Positions 51,779-63,927 of a stretch of 64,000 bases of DNA are shown here, one piece after another. The notes under the pieces are model-generated. The model saw only the letters and a program-made list of their open reading frames with translations, was not told the DNA's origin and made no database searches. The stretch is from Magicicada septendecula (lineage: Eukaryota > Arthropoda > Insecta > Hemiptera > Cicadidae). Position 1 is the first letter of the stretch; every line of letters begins with the position of its first letter. The stretch lies in contig CM068368.1 in assembly GCA_034769895.1 (NCBI GenBank), positions 340,775,076 to 340,839,075 on the forward strand. Direction: 5' to 3'. The position numbers and the translations under genes are program-made.

Positions 51779-53536
51779 CTAGTTTGCTGCACCCAGCCTC
51801 ACTGCCTCCTTACCAACCTGGTCCAGCCATCTTGTACGCGGTCTTCCTTTCCTTCTCCTTCCCATCGGCAAATAATTCATAACTCTTTTTGGGATTCTAT
51901 CCTCCGCCATTCTCTGCACATGACCAGCCCAACACAATCTGTTAATTTGTATGAGTTGCATGATCGGAAGATCTTTAAACCTTTTGTACAACTCTCGATT
52001 ATGCAGTCGCCTCCAAATGTCGTTTTCCTTCACAGGGCCATAGATTCTCCTCAGTACCCTCCTCTCAAAAACGGATAGTTTCTGCTCATCTAGTTTTTTT
52101 AGCACCCAGCATTCCGAGCCATACATCAGGACTGGTCTGATCAAGGTCTTGTATAGGGTGGCTTTTGTATCTTTACTTATTAATTTTGACTTAAAATGTT
52201 TCACCAGTCCGTAGTAACACCTATTAGCAGATAATACCCGTTTTTCAATGTCTCTAGAGAAGTCATTTCCAGAGTCCACATATGACCCAAGATATGGAAA
52301 ACCCTGAACCTTTTCAAATTCATAATCATTAATGCGCAGGGACAGGGCACGAGTGTTGGCACCTACAACCACACATTTGGTTTTGCTTTGGTTTATAACC
52401 AAGCTCATAGCCTTAGCGGACAACTCCAGTTCCTGAAAGGCTTCCTTTAAGCCAGATTCAGACCTACTTATGACGTCAATGTCATCGGCATAGGCCAGAA
52501 GCTGTACCTCCTTGTGAAATATGTGTCCGCTAGTTTGAATTCCTGAATCCCTGATGACCTTTTCTAGAGCTATGTTGAACAACAGACATGCTAAGGCATC
52601 TCCTTGTTTCAACCCATTCAATGTTTTTAAGGAGTTAGATAGATTTGATTGTATTCTGATTTGGCACTTAGAATTGGACATAACTACTCCAACCATACGC
52701 ACCAACTTAGATGGTATATTCAACTCCTTCATAGCTCTATATAGCATTTTCCGGTTGATTGAATCATATGCCGACTGGAAATCCACAAAGAGAGTGGCCA
52801 CTCCATATTCCAACGTTTTTTCCAGGATTTGCCTTAGTGTAAATATTTGGTCTGTTGTTGACCTATTCCTAGTAAATCCACATTGATATTCTTCTATGTT
52901 TTCCTCAGCGTAGGGAAGCAGCCTAGAAAATATGATGTTGGACAATACCTTATATGCTGTATTAAGTAGAGAGATGCCCCTATAATTTTTACATATGAGC
53001 GGATCACCCTTTTTATGTATTAAACACACCACCCCATTGTTCCACTCATCAGGCATTACTTCCTCCAGCCATATTCGCTCTATGAGATGGGCAAATTCCT
53101 TTATGAAATCTCCTCCTGCGCTTTTTAATAGTTCCCCTGGTAAACCATCGGAACCTGCGCTCTTTAATAGTTCCCCTGGTAAACCATCGGAACCTCCTGC
53201 CTTGTTATTTTTAAGTTTTTCTAGAGCTTCATGAGCTTCATACATCTCGTCATAGGATGGCACCAACTCCTCTCTATCATCCTCGAATTCTCCTGCTTCC
53301 TCTTTATTCACAGATGCCTCCATCGAAGCCTCCCCAACTGAGCCTAACAACTCTTCGCAGTGTTCTGTCCATCTCCTGATTATGCCAGCAGTATCACTCA
53401 CAAGGCCACCATTATTATCCCTACAGGCATTTGTTCTAGGCTGAAATTCCTGTCTCATATCATTCACCTTCCTGTACATATCTCGGCTCAGCCTTTTACT
53501 CTTATATTCCTCTATCTTTTTCATCTGTCTCATCAT
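51779..53536 (-). CDS. LINE reverse transcriptase, endonuclease-truncated
   Basis: 585 codons. Residues about 165-390 are the RT: HKKGDPLICKNYRGISLLN (176-194), FVDFQSAYDS (250-259, first catalytic Asp), GLKQGDALACLLF (308-320) and YADD (349-352, catalytic pair). The C-terminal part has MYGSECW and WAGHVQRM, then GRRRKGRPRTRW. Residues about 114-140 contain a 13-aa tandem duplication (SDGLPGELLKSAG twice), caused by a 39-bp repeat near 53,118-53,195. The enzyme would reverse-transcribe LINE RNA at a nicked target. The first Met is arbitrary: upstream linker sequence lies in another frame at 53,533-53,715. Clade is RTE-like by overall look; other APE-type clades are possible. Confidence 0.85.
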   Translation of the reverse strand: MMRQMKKIEEYKSKRLSRDMYRKVNDMRQEFQPRTNACRDNNGGLVSDTAGIIRRWTEHCEELLGSVGEASMEASVNKEEAGEFEDDREELVPSYDEMYEAHEALEKLKNNKAGGSDGLPGELLKSAGSDGLPGELLKSAGGDFIKEFAHLIERIWLEEVMPDEWNNGVVCLIHKKGDPLICKNYRGISLLNTAYKVLSNIIFSRLLPYAEENIEEYQCGFTRNRSTTDQIFTLRQILEKTLEYGVATLFVDFQSAYDSINRKMLYRAMKELNIPSKLVRMVGVVMSNSKCQIRIQSNLSNSLKTLNGLKQGDALACLLFNIALEKVIRDSGIQTSGHIFHKEVQLLAYADDIDVISRSESGLKEAFQELELSAKAMSLVINQSKTKCVVVGANTRALSLRINDYEFEKVQGFPYLGSYVDSGNDFSRDIEKRVLSANRCYYGLVKHFKSKLISKDTKATLYKTLIRPVLMYGSECWVLKKLDEQKLSVFERRVLRRIYGPVKENDIWRRLHNRELYKRFKDLPIMQLIQINRLCWAGHVQRMAEDRIPKRVMNYLPMGRRRKGRPRTRWLDQVGKEAVRLGAAN

Positions 53537-53715
53537 ATACTCCCTCTTTTTCCTCTATGAATCTTCTTTTCCATCCGCCTGGCCTTCCTGTATTCCTCTT
53601 GAACAGCCCTAGTGCATTTCCTTTGGATCATAAATTTGTATGTCTTGTTTTTGAATACAGTTGCCTCTTCACACTCCTTATCAAACCACTCATCTCGCCC
53701 ATGTCTCTTCTTCAA
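53533..53715 (-). pseudogene. LINE linker between endonuclease and RT, frameshifted
   Basis: Minus-strand frame with RDEWFDKECEEATVFKNKTY, the WW-EC type linker that precedes RT in this LINE group. It is out of frame with the RT ORF (they overlap at 53,533-53,536), so a frameshift separates them. Nothing of the endonuclease remains upstream of about 53,720. Confidence 0.65.
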
Positions 53716-53971
53716 ACCAACGATTTCTTCTCCATATACAAGGAGAAGCCAACATATATATGTCTCTTAGCCAACAGCATATACATATCAAAATGCCTTT
53801 TTAACCAATATTGTAAACCTGCAATCTACTGAATAAGAAGAAATTTCTATCTTTTTTTAAAAGACATCAATTCCTGTTTTGATTCATTTATGCCTTTTGT
53901 TTATTGCAAATATTATTTCTATTTTATTAATATCATTACAGTTATTTACACAGATAAAAAAAATTGTATTT

Positions 53972-56900
53972 TTTTACTTCCATGTTCCTTAAGGAAATGG
54001 AAGTATGGTGATGGCAAAAAAAATCGTGTTCGAGATTATTGCAGATTCTGATTGTACTACACTCAAAACATGAAAAAATATCGGTATGGAGAACCATACA
54101 TGACTTCCATGTTCTAAGATTTATATTTAAAATCATATTCGCAATGAAATGTTTCCATAGAAACTACTTCTTTCTACTTATTGCTTCAGCCTTAACCACA
54201 ATACTGTGGTCACTAACGTATACCACCTCACGTTTTCGCAGTCGATTTTCACTGATGATGGCAGTCGATGGCACTGCCCAAACATCTGGTTTTGCAGAAA
54301 ACATTGGACTACGGCTAAACAGCCCGGGAAGGAATTTTAACAAAAAACTACATCTTTGTTGCCGATAACGTAGTACACATATAACAAATTCTACCCTCCA
54401 TCTTCAACTATAATTTTCATTAATAGAAAATTACCCCCACCCTGTTCACCTAACCTCTTAATTTATAGATATTTCATCGAGCTTCTTATCAGGATACTTT
54501 ATTTATCAAAATTAAGTACTTCACTCTTGTTAAAACATAAAATGTTGCACGTAAACTACCCCTTTCTCTTAACCGATCTTCACCAAAATCAATAGGCCTT
54601 CAGTCCTCTACAATTCAGGGATGCATGCAAAAAAATATTTGATTCTGTTTGAATGTGCGGCAGTTATCGTTCGTCATGGAAACATTTCTCTTGTTACAAC
54701 ATAAAATGTTGCAGGTAAACTACCCCTTTCCCTTAACCGATCTTCACCAAAATCAATAAACCTTGAGCTCTCTGCAACACAGGAAAGGGTGTTCAATAAT
54801 TCAAAAAATTATTTGAATCTCTTTGAATTTTCGGCAGTTATCGTTCATCATAAAAAAATTACCCTTTTTAAAACATAAAACGTTGCTGATAAACTACCCC
54901 TTCCCTTAACCGATCTTCAACAAAATCAACAGACCTTGAGTTCTCTTTAGTTCAAAAAGGTATGCAAAACATCATTTGATTTTGTTTGAATTTGCGGCTG
55001 TTATCGTTTACCATAGAAAAAAATTACCCTTGATAAAACACTGTTGCAGGTAAACTACCCCTTTCCCTTAACCGATCTTCACCAAAAACGACAGGTCTTG
55101 AGTACTCTACAATTCAGGCCTGTATGCAAACAATTATTTGATTCTGTTTGAATTTGCGGCTCTTATCGTTTGCCATAGAAAACACCCTTGATAAAACATA
55201 AAACGTTGCTGGTAAACTACCCTATTTCATTAACCGATCTTCACCAAAAACAATAGGTCTTGAGAACTCTACAATTCAGGGCTGTAATGCAAACATTATT
55301 TGATTCTCTTTGAATTTACGGCAGTTATCGTTCGTCATAGAAAAAATACCCTTGTTAAAACATAAAACGTTGCAGGTAAACTACCCCTTTCCCTTAACCG
55401 ATCTTCAACAAAATCAACAGACCTTGAGTTCTGTATCATTCAAAAAGGTATGCAAAAGAGTAGTTGATTCTGTTTTAATGTACGGCAGTTATCGTTCGTC
55501 ATAAAAAAAATTACCCTTGATAAAACATAAAATGTTGCAGGTAAACTACCCTATTCCCTTAACCGATCTTCACCAAAACCAACAGGTCTTGAGAACTGTA
55601 CATTTCAGGGCTGTATGCAAAATATTATGTGATTCTGTTTGAATTTGCGGCTGTTATCGTTTGCCATATAAATTACCCTTGATAAAACAAAAAACGTGGC
55701 AGGTAAACTACCCCTTTCCCTTAACCGATCTTCACCAAAAACAATAGGTCTTTAGTACTCAACAAACCAGGCCTGTATGCAAAAACGTATTTGATTCTGT
55801 TTGAATTTGCGGCTCTTATCGTTTGCCATAGAAAAAACCCTTTTAAAACATAAAACGTTGCAGGTAAACTACCCCTTTCCCTTAACCGATCATCACCAAC
55901 ACCAATAGGTATTGAGAACTCTACAATACAGGGCTGTATGCAAAACATCATTTGATTCTGTTTGAATTTGCGGCTGTTATCATTTACCATAGAAAAAATT
56001 ACCCTTGATAAAAAACCTTTGCAAGTAAACTACCCCTTTCCCTTAACCGATCTTCACCAAAAACGATAGGTCTTGAGAACTCTATAATTCAGGGCTGTAT
56101 GCAAAATATTATATGATTTTGTTTGAATTGGCGGCTGTTATCGTTTGCCATACAAAGTAACCTTGATAAAACAAAATACGTGGCAGGTAAACTACTCCTT
56201 TCCCTTAAACGATCTTCACCAAAAACAACAGGTCTTTAGTACTCAAGAAATCAAGACAGTATGCAAAAACTTATTTGATTCTGTTTGAATTTGCGGCTCT
56301 TATCGTTTGCCATAGAAAATACCCTTTTAAAACATAAAACGTAAAACATAAAACAGCCGCAAATTCAAACAGAATCAAATAATTTTTTGCATACAGCCCT
56401 GATTTGTAGAGTACTCAAGACCTTTGTTTTAGGAGAAGTTCGGTTAAGGGAAAGGGGTAGTTTACCTGCAGCGTTTTTTTATCAAGGGTAATTTTTTTTG
56501 GCAAACGATAACAGCCGCAAATTCAAACAGAATCAAATAATGTTTTGCATACAGCCCTGAATTGTAGAGTTCTCAAGACCTTTAGGTTTTGGTGAAGATC
56601 GGTTAAGGGAATAGGGTAGTTTACCAGCAACATTTTATGTTTTAACAAGGGTAATTTTTTCTATGACGAACGGTAACTGCCGCATATTCAAACAGAATCA
56701 AATAATTTTTTGCATACGTCCCTGAATTGTAGTGATCTCAAGGCCTTTTGATTTTGGTGAAGATCGGTTAAGGGGAAGGGGTAGTTTACCTGCAACCTTT
56801 TACGTTTTAACAACAGTAAAGTACTTGAAAATTCATTTAAACTTTTTCAAACAATGGTAATTGTTAAAAATAAAATAATTTTGTTGCCAGGCAATAAAAT

Positions 56901-57032
56901 TATAATTTTTTCATTTTAATGTAAATCATGCAGGAGAGAAAATATATCGTTCGTGGCAGGCAAGCATATGTCAATTATGTAATGTTTACGTTTCCATTTT
57001 ATTATTATGATTACTGCAATGAAAAGGCAGGG

Positions 57033-57080
<48 letters not shown>

Positions 57081-57237
57081 TCGCATTATTTCTGGCCTCA
57101 CTCATGTTTATTTTCTTACATTTGCACGCTTTTTAAATGGAAAGTGCCGAAACCCACACCAACATAACGTATGCAAGCCGAAAAAATGTCCAGCGTGGAT
57201 AGCGATTTGCTTCCTGTGGATCACTGGGCAGTGTAAC
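53972..57237 (+). mobile_element. second Helentron-like composite
   Basis: It starts at the hairpin end (hairpin 53,976-54,004, minus polarity), passes through a reversed 3' module to about 54,066, then directly into a plus-strand 5' module (about 54,069-54,372), a shortened linker, about eleven plus monomers (54,516-56,340), a polarity switch at about 56,345, about three minus monomers, the accessory module (about 56,815-57,010), a (CA)n (57,034-57,076) and a truncated second accessory module. The reversed-3'-module/5'-module junction (CATGAAAAAA-TATCGG) matches the one at about 29,990. It ends abruptly at gypsy pol sequence. Confidence 0.75.
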
Positions 57238-59064
57238 TGACTCTGTAATTATTACCGCAAAGTTCCAGGAACAATATTCTGAATTGACCGCAAGGTTTCA
57301 ACCCCAACTGTCATCTAAAAACAAATGGACCTGGGGTCAAGAGCAGAACGAGACCTTACAACTCATTAAGGACAAATTTTTGGAACCCATAAGACTTTGC
57401 CACCCAGATTTTAAATACCTTTTTTCCTAAATTGCGATGCCAGCGACATTGGCCTCGGAACGACGCTATATCAAGAAGATGAGGAGGACGAACATCTAGT
57501 GATTAGCTTCGCGAGTAGATTTTTAAACCAGTGCAAAAAGAACTACAACGTCACTGAGAAGGAACTGCTGAGTGTAGTATTCGCGTGTAGCAAATTCTGC
57601 ACCTACATCTTAGGTTACCCCGTTACCGTCTGGACAGACCATAAATCCATATCGTTCCTGAGGAGGTGCAAATTGAGTCACGGCCGGCTGACCAGGTGGA
57701 TACTTGCCCTTCAAGAATACAATCTAAGGTGGGAGTACATCCCAGGAAAGGTTGCAGATGTGTTATCACGTGTTGATGTGGAAAAGCAAACATTCGAGGG
57801 AGAGAAAGAAAGCGTACTCAAAATCAACCACATTATTAGCACCAGAGCCGATCTAGCCACAATATTAACGAACCTTGGCACCCACCAACAAGCAGACCCG
57901 AAATTGAGAAATATAAAAACTCGATTGGAAGAAGGGGACGAAACTATCGCTCAATATTATCAGATAAATAACGAGATATTGTTAATTAAACCATCATTAA
58001 GGCAGGAGACCTGGAAGGTGATTATTCCAACCCATGTTGAAAAAGAGATAATCATAAATTACCATATACGATATGGGCATATGGGCACCTTAAAGGTGAT
58101 TACGGCTCTGGAGGAGAGCTGCCACATAAAAAACGTAAACCGGAAGGTCTGGATGTATATCAGATGTTGCCGTATCTGCCAACTAGTTAAATCAAATAAT
58201 GAGAAGAAGGAAGGCATTATGATTCCTATAACATCCCAGGCAAAATTGGAGAAGGTATTCTTGGACATCTGCGGACCATTTCCCCGTAGTGGCGGTCGTC
58301 ACTGATATAGGTACCTGATAATCGTAATGGACCATTTCACTAAGTTTGTTAAGCTATACCCAGCTAATCGGGCAACTACTAGGAAAATTCTGGGAATATT
58401 AACAGAACAGTATTTCCCAAACATCGGGAAACCAGTTTCGATCATCACGGATCATGGAACCTAGTTTAAAGGGAAAAAATGGCGGGATACCCTACTATCT
58501 ATGGGTGTTCGTACATACAAAACATCGGTCTACCACCCGAGCAGTAATCCGGCAGAGAGGGTGTTACGAGAAGTGGGGAGGATATTAAGAACTTATTGTC
58601 ACCATCAACAGAGAAGGTGGCAAGACTATCTAGAAGCCACAGAAGAATTCCTCAACTTGGCATACCACCCAGCCATAGGAGTTACCCCATACTCCGCCAT
58701 GTACAAGAAACCACCCCCACGAGAGATCGAAGAAATACTAGAGTTCCCTAGAAATAATGTTTATACGTTCGACAAGATAAAATTCTACAACAAAGTTCTA
58801 CAACGAAGACCAGGAGAAACGGCAAAACAAGTATAAAAGGAATAGTGGTAAAATAATAACCTATAAAATTGGAGAAAAAATATTATTGAAAAATCGTGAA
58901 TTACCCAGCACGCTGGAAGGAATAACGAAGAAGTTGTTGCTACTGGACCATATATAGTCTCCATAATAAAAAACAATAATACGTATGAAATAAAGGAGAT
59001 GGGTTCTGAGAGAATCAAAGGTGTATATAACCAGGCTTCCATGAAAAAATATTATGAGGAATAG
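57238..59064 (+). pseudogene. Ty3/gypsy pol relic: RT end, RNase H, integrase
   Basis: Order: end of RT (57,238-57,430), RNase H (CDASDIGLG about 57,430, EKELLSVVFACSKF, WTDHKS, VADVLSR), then integrase with an HHCC zinc finger (H-x3-H ... CCRICQ about 58,080-58,190), a catalytic core with LDICGPF, ITDHG and NPAERVLRE (D, D, E), and a C-terminal part with a GPYIV motif. Breaks: a frameshift near 57,428, in-frame TGA at about 58,303 and TAG at about 58,463, frameshifts near 58,830 and 58,930. The final stop is at about 59,062. Upstream gag, protease and most of RT are missing because satellite DNA abuts it. It is dead. Confidence 0.8.
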
Positions 59065-59830
59065 AAATTTAAAGAAAAGAAAAGAATTTTGAAATCTAAA
59101 TAAATTCTAAAACTAAGTAAGATCACCTTACAACAAACAATTTATGAAAATATTATGAGAAATAGAAAGAAAAAGAATTTTAAATAAATTCTAAAACTAC
59201 GTAAGATCACCTTACAACAAACAATTTATGAAAATATTATGGAAAATAGAAAGAAAAAGAATTTTAAATAAATTCTAAAACTAAGTAGGATCACCTTACA
59301 ACAAACTATTTATGAAAATATTATGGAATTAAAAGGAAAAGAATTTTGAAATATATCGCAAAATTCTAAAATATATAGTAAGTACAACTTACAACCAATT
59401 ATTTAGGAAACTATTATGGAAATGAAAGAAAAGAAGTTTGAATTTAGAAAACCATGAAATTTTTAAAACATAGTAAGCACATCTTACAACCAAGTATTTA
59501 TGAAGACAATTTTGGAATTAAAAGGAAATGAATTTTGAAATAACAAAATTCAAATATATTGTAAGATTACCTTACAAACAATTATTTATGAAAACTATTT
59601 AAGGAAAATAAAAAGAAAAAGAATTTGGAATGTAGAATAAAAGTCATCAAATTTTTAAAACATAGTAAGATCATCTTACCAACAATAATTTATGCACTAA
59701 TTATGAAATTAAAGAAAAGAATTTGGAAGGTAATAAAACAAACAAATTATAAAATATAACAAGAACAACTTACCACAAACAATTTATGAAATAATTTTAA
59801 AGAGAAAGAATAGGAAGTAAGAACCACTGA
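59040..59830 (+). repeat. 84-90-bp minisatellite starting at the pol stop
   Basis: About eight to nine degenerate units sharing AAATATTATG-GAAATAGAAAG, AATTCTAAAA and AAGATCACCTTACAACAAAC. Units 59,147-59,230 and 59,231-59,314 are both 84 bp. The first unit includes the pol stop region (AATATTATGAGGAATAG), so the repeat appears to have grown from the end of pol. Confidence 0.75.
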
Positions 59831-62800
59831 TACAATTAAACGAATAAACTTGTGTTGAAATAAAAATCATAAAAACTTGACGCCATACAAAGAGAAACAA
59901 TGACCACATAAATGGAATAATTAACGAATTCATTTGGAAAAGAAACAAGAGCGAAATCAGGTTTTTTTTTTGAAAAAGAAAAATATATATATAAATAAAT
60001 CAATAAAATAAATATGATCATAAAATAAATGTCAAATATAATAAAGACAATTAGAAGAAAGTGCTAGAACATGGAACTAGTGGAACAATTCATGAGAACT
60101 AAGAAACAAACAAAAATATCATAAAATATATGCTACCAATGACCAGAAGCAGATTGCAATAACAACAAGAGAAGAATAGAGAATTAACACAAAAAAACTT
60201 TATACTTAATAAATAGTGATAATTATATTAATAAAAGAGCTTCCCACCATAATAAGGAATAAGATAACAGTAGAGCTAACAAGTCAGAAGAATAACTGAG
60301 AAGGAAAATAACTGAGATAGAAATATTAACAGATCTGAGCAAATACGAAGTGAGGTATCCAAAGATATTTTTTAGTAGTCGTAAAATAGACTATTCTTAT
60401 ATAATTTTTATTAATAACTGTCTGTAGATAAGTCCAGCAGTATTATTATGTTTTGAGCAGAGATGATTTGCCTCTGTACTCAATGAGAAGTGTAGCATGG
60501 CCAGCAGAGTATGTAGCCTACAGTGCCCCTCTGAACTGCCCCAGCTCACGTGTTAGGGAATGTTAGGGAATAAATATCCCAGGGATAAAACACCAAGTTA
60601 AGAAAAAATGAAAATAAAATAATAAACCTCAGATGACTATTACTATCAAGGAAAATCAATTAAGAATAAAATATATATAAGCTCGAATATGAAGAAGAAA
60701 AAATAGAAATGGAAAGGAAGTCAAGAATTATAAAAATATAATAAGTATCATAAGCAATTATTTCAGACAAACAAAGTATGGTCTGAACTAATCACTTCTG
60801 GAGGAGAGCAATCTGTAGCATGACAGATAATCCACTTAATAAAGATTACAATATGATCATAATTAAATATCAATTTCATTAAATATCAAGAAAAATTCAA
60901 ATGAAAACAAATAAATATCAAAATAAAATACAACCATAAAGGGAAAAAGTAAACGTAAAGAACCACAATGCAACAAAAATGTATAAAGAAAAATAAACCC
61001 CAAAAAACTAAAATAAAATACCCAGGTAGGATAGGAGTAGGTAAGGAAGATACCACGAACAAACCAACAGACATGATAAAACAATGTTACCTTGAAGAAA
61101 CCAAGAAAGAAGAATTTTGAAGAAACAAAATTGTAGGATGGAAGGACTACAAGATATACCCAACGGAAACCTATTGAGAAGAATATAACAAACCCCGAAA
61201 GAGATTCAATGTCACAAAAGAAAGTATAACACCCAAAACCTGATATTAATGTAAAATAGTTGTAAACAAAAGTGTTTAATGTTGTAAGTAGAAGTGCACC
61301 CATTAAAGTTATTGTATAACGGAATAAACAAATCTTCATAATCCCTTATAACTATAATTTTGGTCTTGGAATATTGTAAAACTCAATTAGAGATAAGATC
61401 AAAAAATAAGTGAACAGGTGCAAGTTATTTCAGTGTATTATATAAACTTCAAGTAGAAGTGTGACTAATACTTCAACTAAGTACATGTGTACCATAAAAC
61501 AACTTTAAAGTTTTCAATAACTACAGAATAAAATTTTATAAAATATTCTTATGAAAACAATTACTAATGTTTCTAAGAAGGTGCCACTTTTTATCAAAAA
61601 ACCTTCATTAAAATGTAAAGGATAAAGTGTCAGCAGGTGGTGAATAAATAAAGTGACAGGGGATAAATCTTTAAATACCAAGATAAAAACAGATAAGACT
61701 ACAACCAAAATAAGTTTAAGAAAAAAAAATAAATAAATAAAGGGCTTGTTATGTTTATGTTAAAGCCCATGAACTCCATAATTCAATGTGGTGAGTAGAA
61801 TAAGATTTTGTTATTATTATAAAAATGTTTAATATGTCTGACAGTATTAATCCAGACTAAAATGTCGAAGTATGGATACCATACTCTTTTTATAAAATGT
61901 TTATTATATGTTACTAGTAGTAGTTAAAACTAAAATTGTGACGATTTCATTAATAAAAATATGTTAATTAATTAAATTGTTAATGTATAAGCTGAGAAAT
62001 TTTAAAATTTTAATAAAATCTCACATTTTAAACTAAATCTTATTGATATCATTAAATAATAATAATATTTAATAAAAAGTCTAATAATAAAATAAAAGGG
62101 AATACAACTGTACAGAAAGGGTAAAGCTTGTTAATTAATCCTGCATATACAGGCACTGACCAGAATTAACTTGTTTTCTGACCCCTAAACAAACTAAATA
62201 TAATTGTAAATTTTGTTATTATTTAAATAATTAAATAAGACCACTGTAATGTACTTTGATAACGTCTGTAACTAAGAATATCTCTATTTAATTATTTAAT
62301 CAAACTTTAGTCCTTTAATTAAATTAGAAACATGGAACTACTTTTATGTTGACTAGTAATTGTCGCGAGATTACTACTCTCCCCCTAACTATTTTTGCCC
62401 ACTTGCAATGGAGCGCTCACGCCGTAAGCTGCGTACAGCGTTGTTTCGCGACGTGTGTATAATTACGTGAATGGTTGGTTCAATGAATATTTAAATAACT
62501 AAATTTGTGCGGGGATGACATCTCTCTCTCAATGAATAAATAACAAACTATGTAATTCATACATTACTACAAACATGAAGGTGATATTCAACTAATCAAT
62601 AATCATGTGAAGTGTATTACTGTGAAACAAACTTTCTATTTATTTATTATAACTACACGAATTACAACAGTCGTCTAAGATGAGAGTATCCTACAAGAAT
62701 TACTACAGTCGCCTAAGATGAGAGTACTTCACCCCGAATGATATAACAGACTTCAGGAACTTCACCGTCACCGGATACTAAGGCAACGACAGACCTTCAG

Positions 62801-63669
62801 GAAACCCACCAAGGACCGAAGAACCAATTCTGCAGCAAATACTGAAAACCAGGTGACATGGAGGCTTGTCTTCCATGGTTATGAGTTACTAAAATTATTA
62901 CCCACAAAAGACAATTTAACTCACCACTTTTAAGACTTTAAAAGACAGACATTAAATGTAACATGTAGTCTGTAATCTAATAACACTGGTTATAGCAAAA
63001 GAGTAAATGTTTAAACTAAAAGTTTTCTTGTTTTGAAAGATTAATAAAGTCCATTCTTCAAATGGCTCAATGTTCAATATTGTATATGGCAAGGTGACCA
63101 TTATTAACTTAATCTATATATTCAATCCCGGATCCGTGGAATAAATTAAATAGATGTACATCATATTTTGAGGGGCCTTATGAAAGAGTAATATATATAA
63201 TTATACTGTAAACTATATATGTTGAGAACTTTAAATAGAGAACTTTATCTCATAATGTAATAAAGAGATGTCATCTGAGTACCGAGTAAACTGGGTGCAT
63301 AAATCAACAGTCTCCCCTTCCCAATATCCTGATATAAGAATTGTTTTATTTGTTGTGATTAATTTTCAGCTCGTCACAACGAAAGGCAGCCTGTATAATT
63401 GGCATAACCAATTAACGCGGGTTCCCTACATTATAACACAAGTTAAGATGTTATAAAATGTCTGAATTTGAAGACCATATTGTTAATTTCAAATATTGTT
63501 TAGGTATTATGAGTATTAATACAATACTACATGTTCTATTAGTTAATGGAGGAGATTTCAATTAATATTGTATTAAAATAAGAAAGTCAGAAGGTGTATA
63601 GACACAGTATTATTCAAAAACATTATATGTAAAACCAGAAAAATCTAGGCCAAATAGGAAACTCCAACA
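59831..63669. other. AT-rich non-coding DNA; 38-bp tandem pair near 62.7 kb
   Basis: From 59,831 to about 61,735 the plus strand is very purine-rich (A>>T), like gypsy 3' non-coding DNA, ending in A/TAAATAAAGGG, a possible PPT. Minus-strand ORFs here encode only Phe/Leu-rich strings caused by that composition. At 62,661-62,736 a unit of 38 bp with ACAGTCG-CTAAGATGAGAGTA occurs twice. A short CpG-containing stretch lies at about 62,400-62,465. No gene is supported. Confidence 0.5.
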
Positions 63670-63927
63670 CCCTTATAATTAAATATATGAAAAATATATT
63701 ATACTAACCGTCTGTGACTTCTCTTTTGATGTCCCTTCTTATTACGACATGTTTCAAGACTCTTGTCCCATTGTCAAGCATAAAATTTGTAGCACATTAT
63801 CAGATATGTTTGTCAAACGTTAAAAACTTTGACGGTTAACACAGACGGTTAGTATAATATATTTTTCATATATTTAACGGAAACGTGGCTCGGTACTAAA
63901 AACAGATTTATTCCTACCCTTATAATT
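63670..63927 (-). mobile_element. 236-bp Penelope-like miniature element with 11-bp TSD
   Basis: CCCTTATAATT at 63,670-63,680 and 63,917-63,927 flanks the insertion 63,681-63,916. A perfect 38-bp inverted pair lies at 63,679-63,716 and 63,840-63,877 (core ATACTAACCGTCTGTG), and a tail of about 40 bp follows with AACGGAAACGTGG. The minus strand between the arms has GTCTTGAAACATGTCG. The layout (inverted arms, GAAAC motif, AACGGA-ACGT tail after the right arm, 11-12-bp TSD) matches the Penelope-like insertion at 49,154-50,145. It has no coding capacity. Confidence 0.55.

Larger units (their letters stand above)
51668..53787 (-). mobile_element. 5'-truncated LINE (RTE-like) with 20-bp TSD
   Basis: The insertion 51,688-53,767 lies between two copies of TAGCCAACAGCATATACATA (51,668-51,687 and 53,768-53,787). 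On the minus strand it ends in a TGTATGTATG tail next to the left TSD, as expected for target-primed reverse transcription. It encodes the RT ORF and a short upstream linker piece, but the endonuclease is missing. Most of the RT frame is intact, so the insertion is much younger than the relic at 34-50 kb. Confidence 0.85.

Noticed and set aside
60863..61339. 158-codon hydrophobic minus-strand ORF resembling a membrane protein
   Set aside because: It lies in strongly purine-rich plus-strand DNA, so the minus strand automatically yields Phe/Leu-rich open frames. No motif, no start context, no neighbours.
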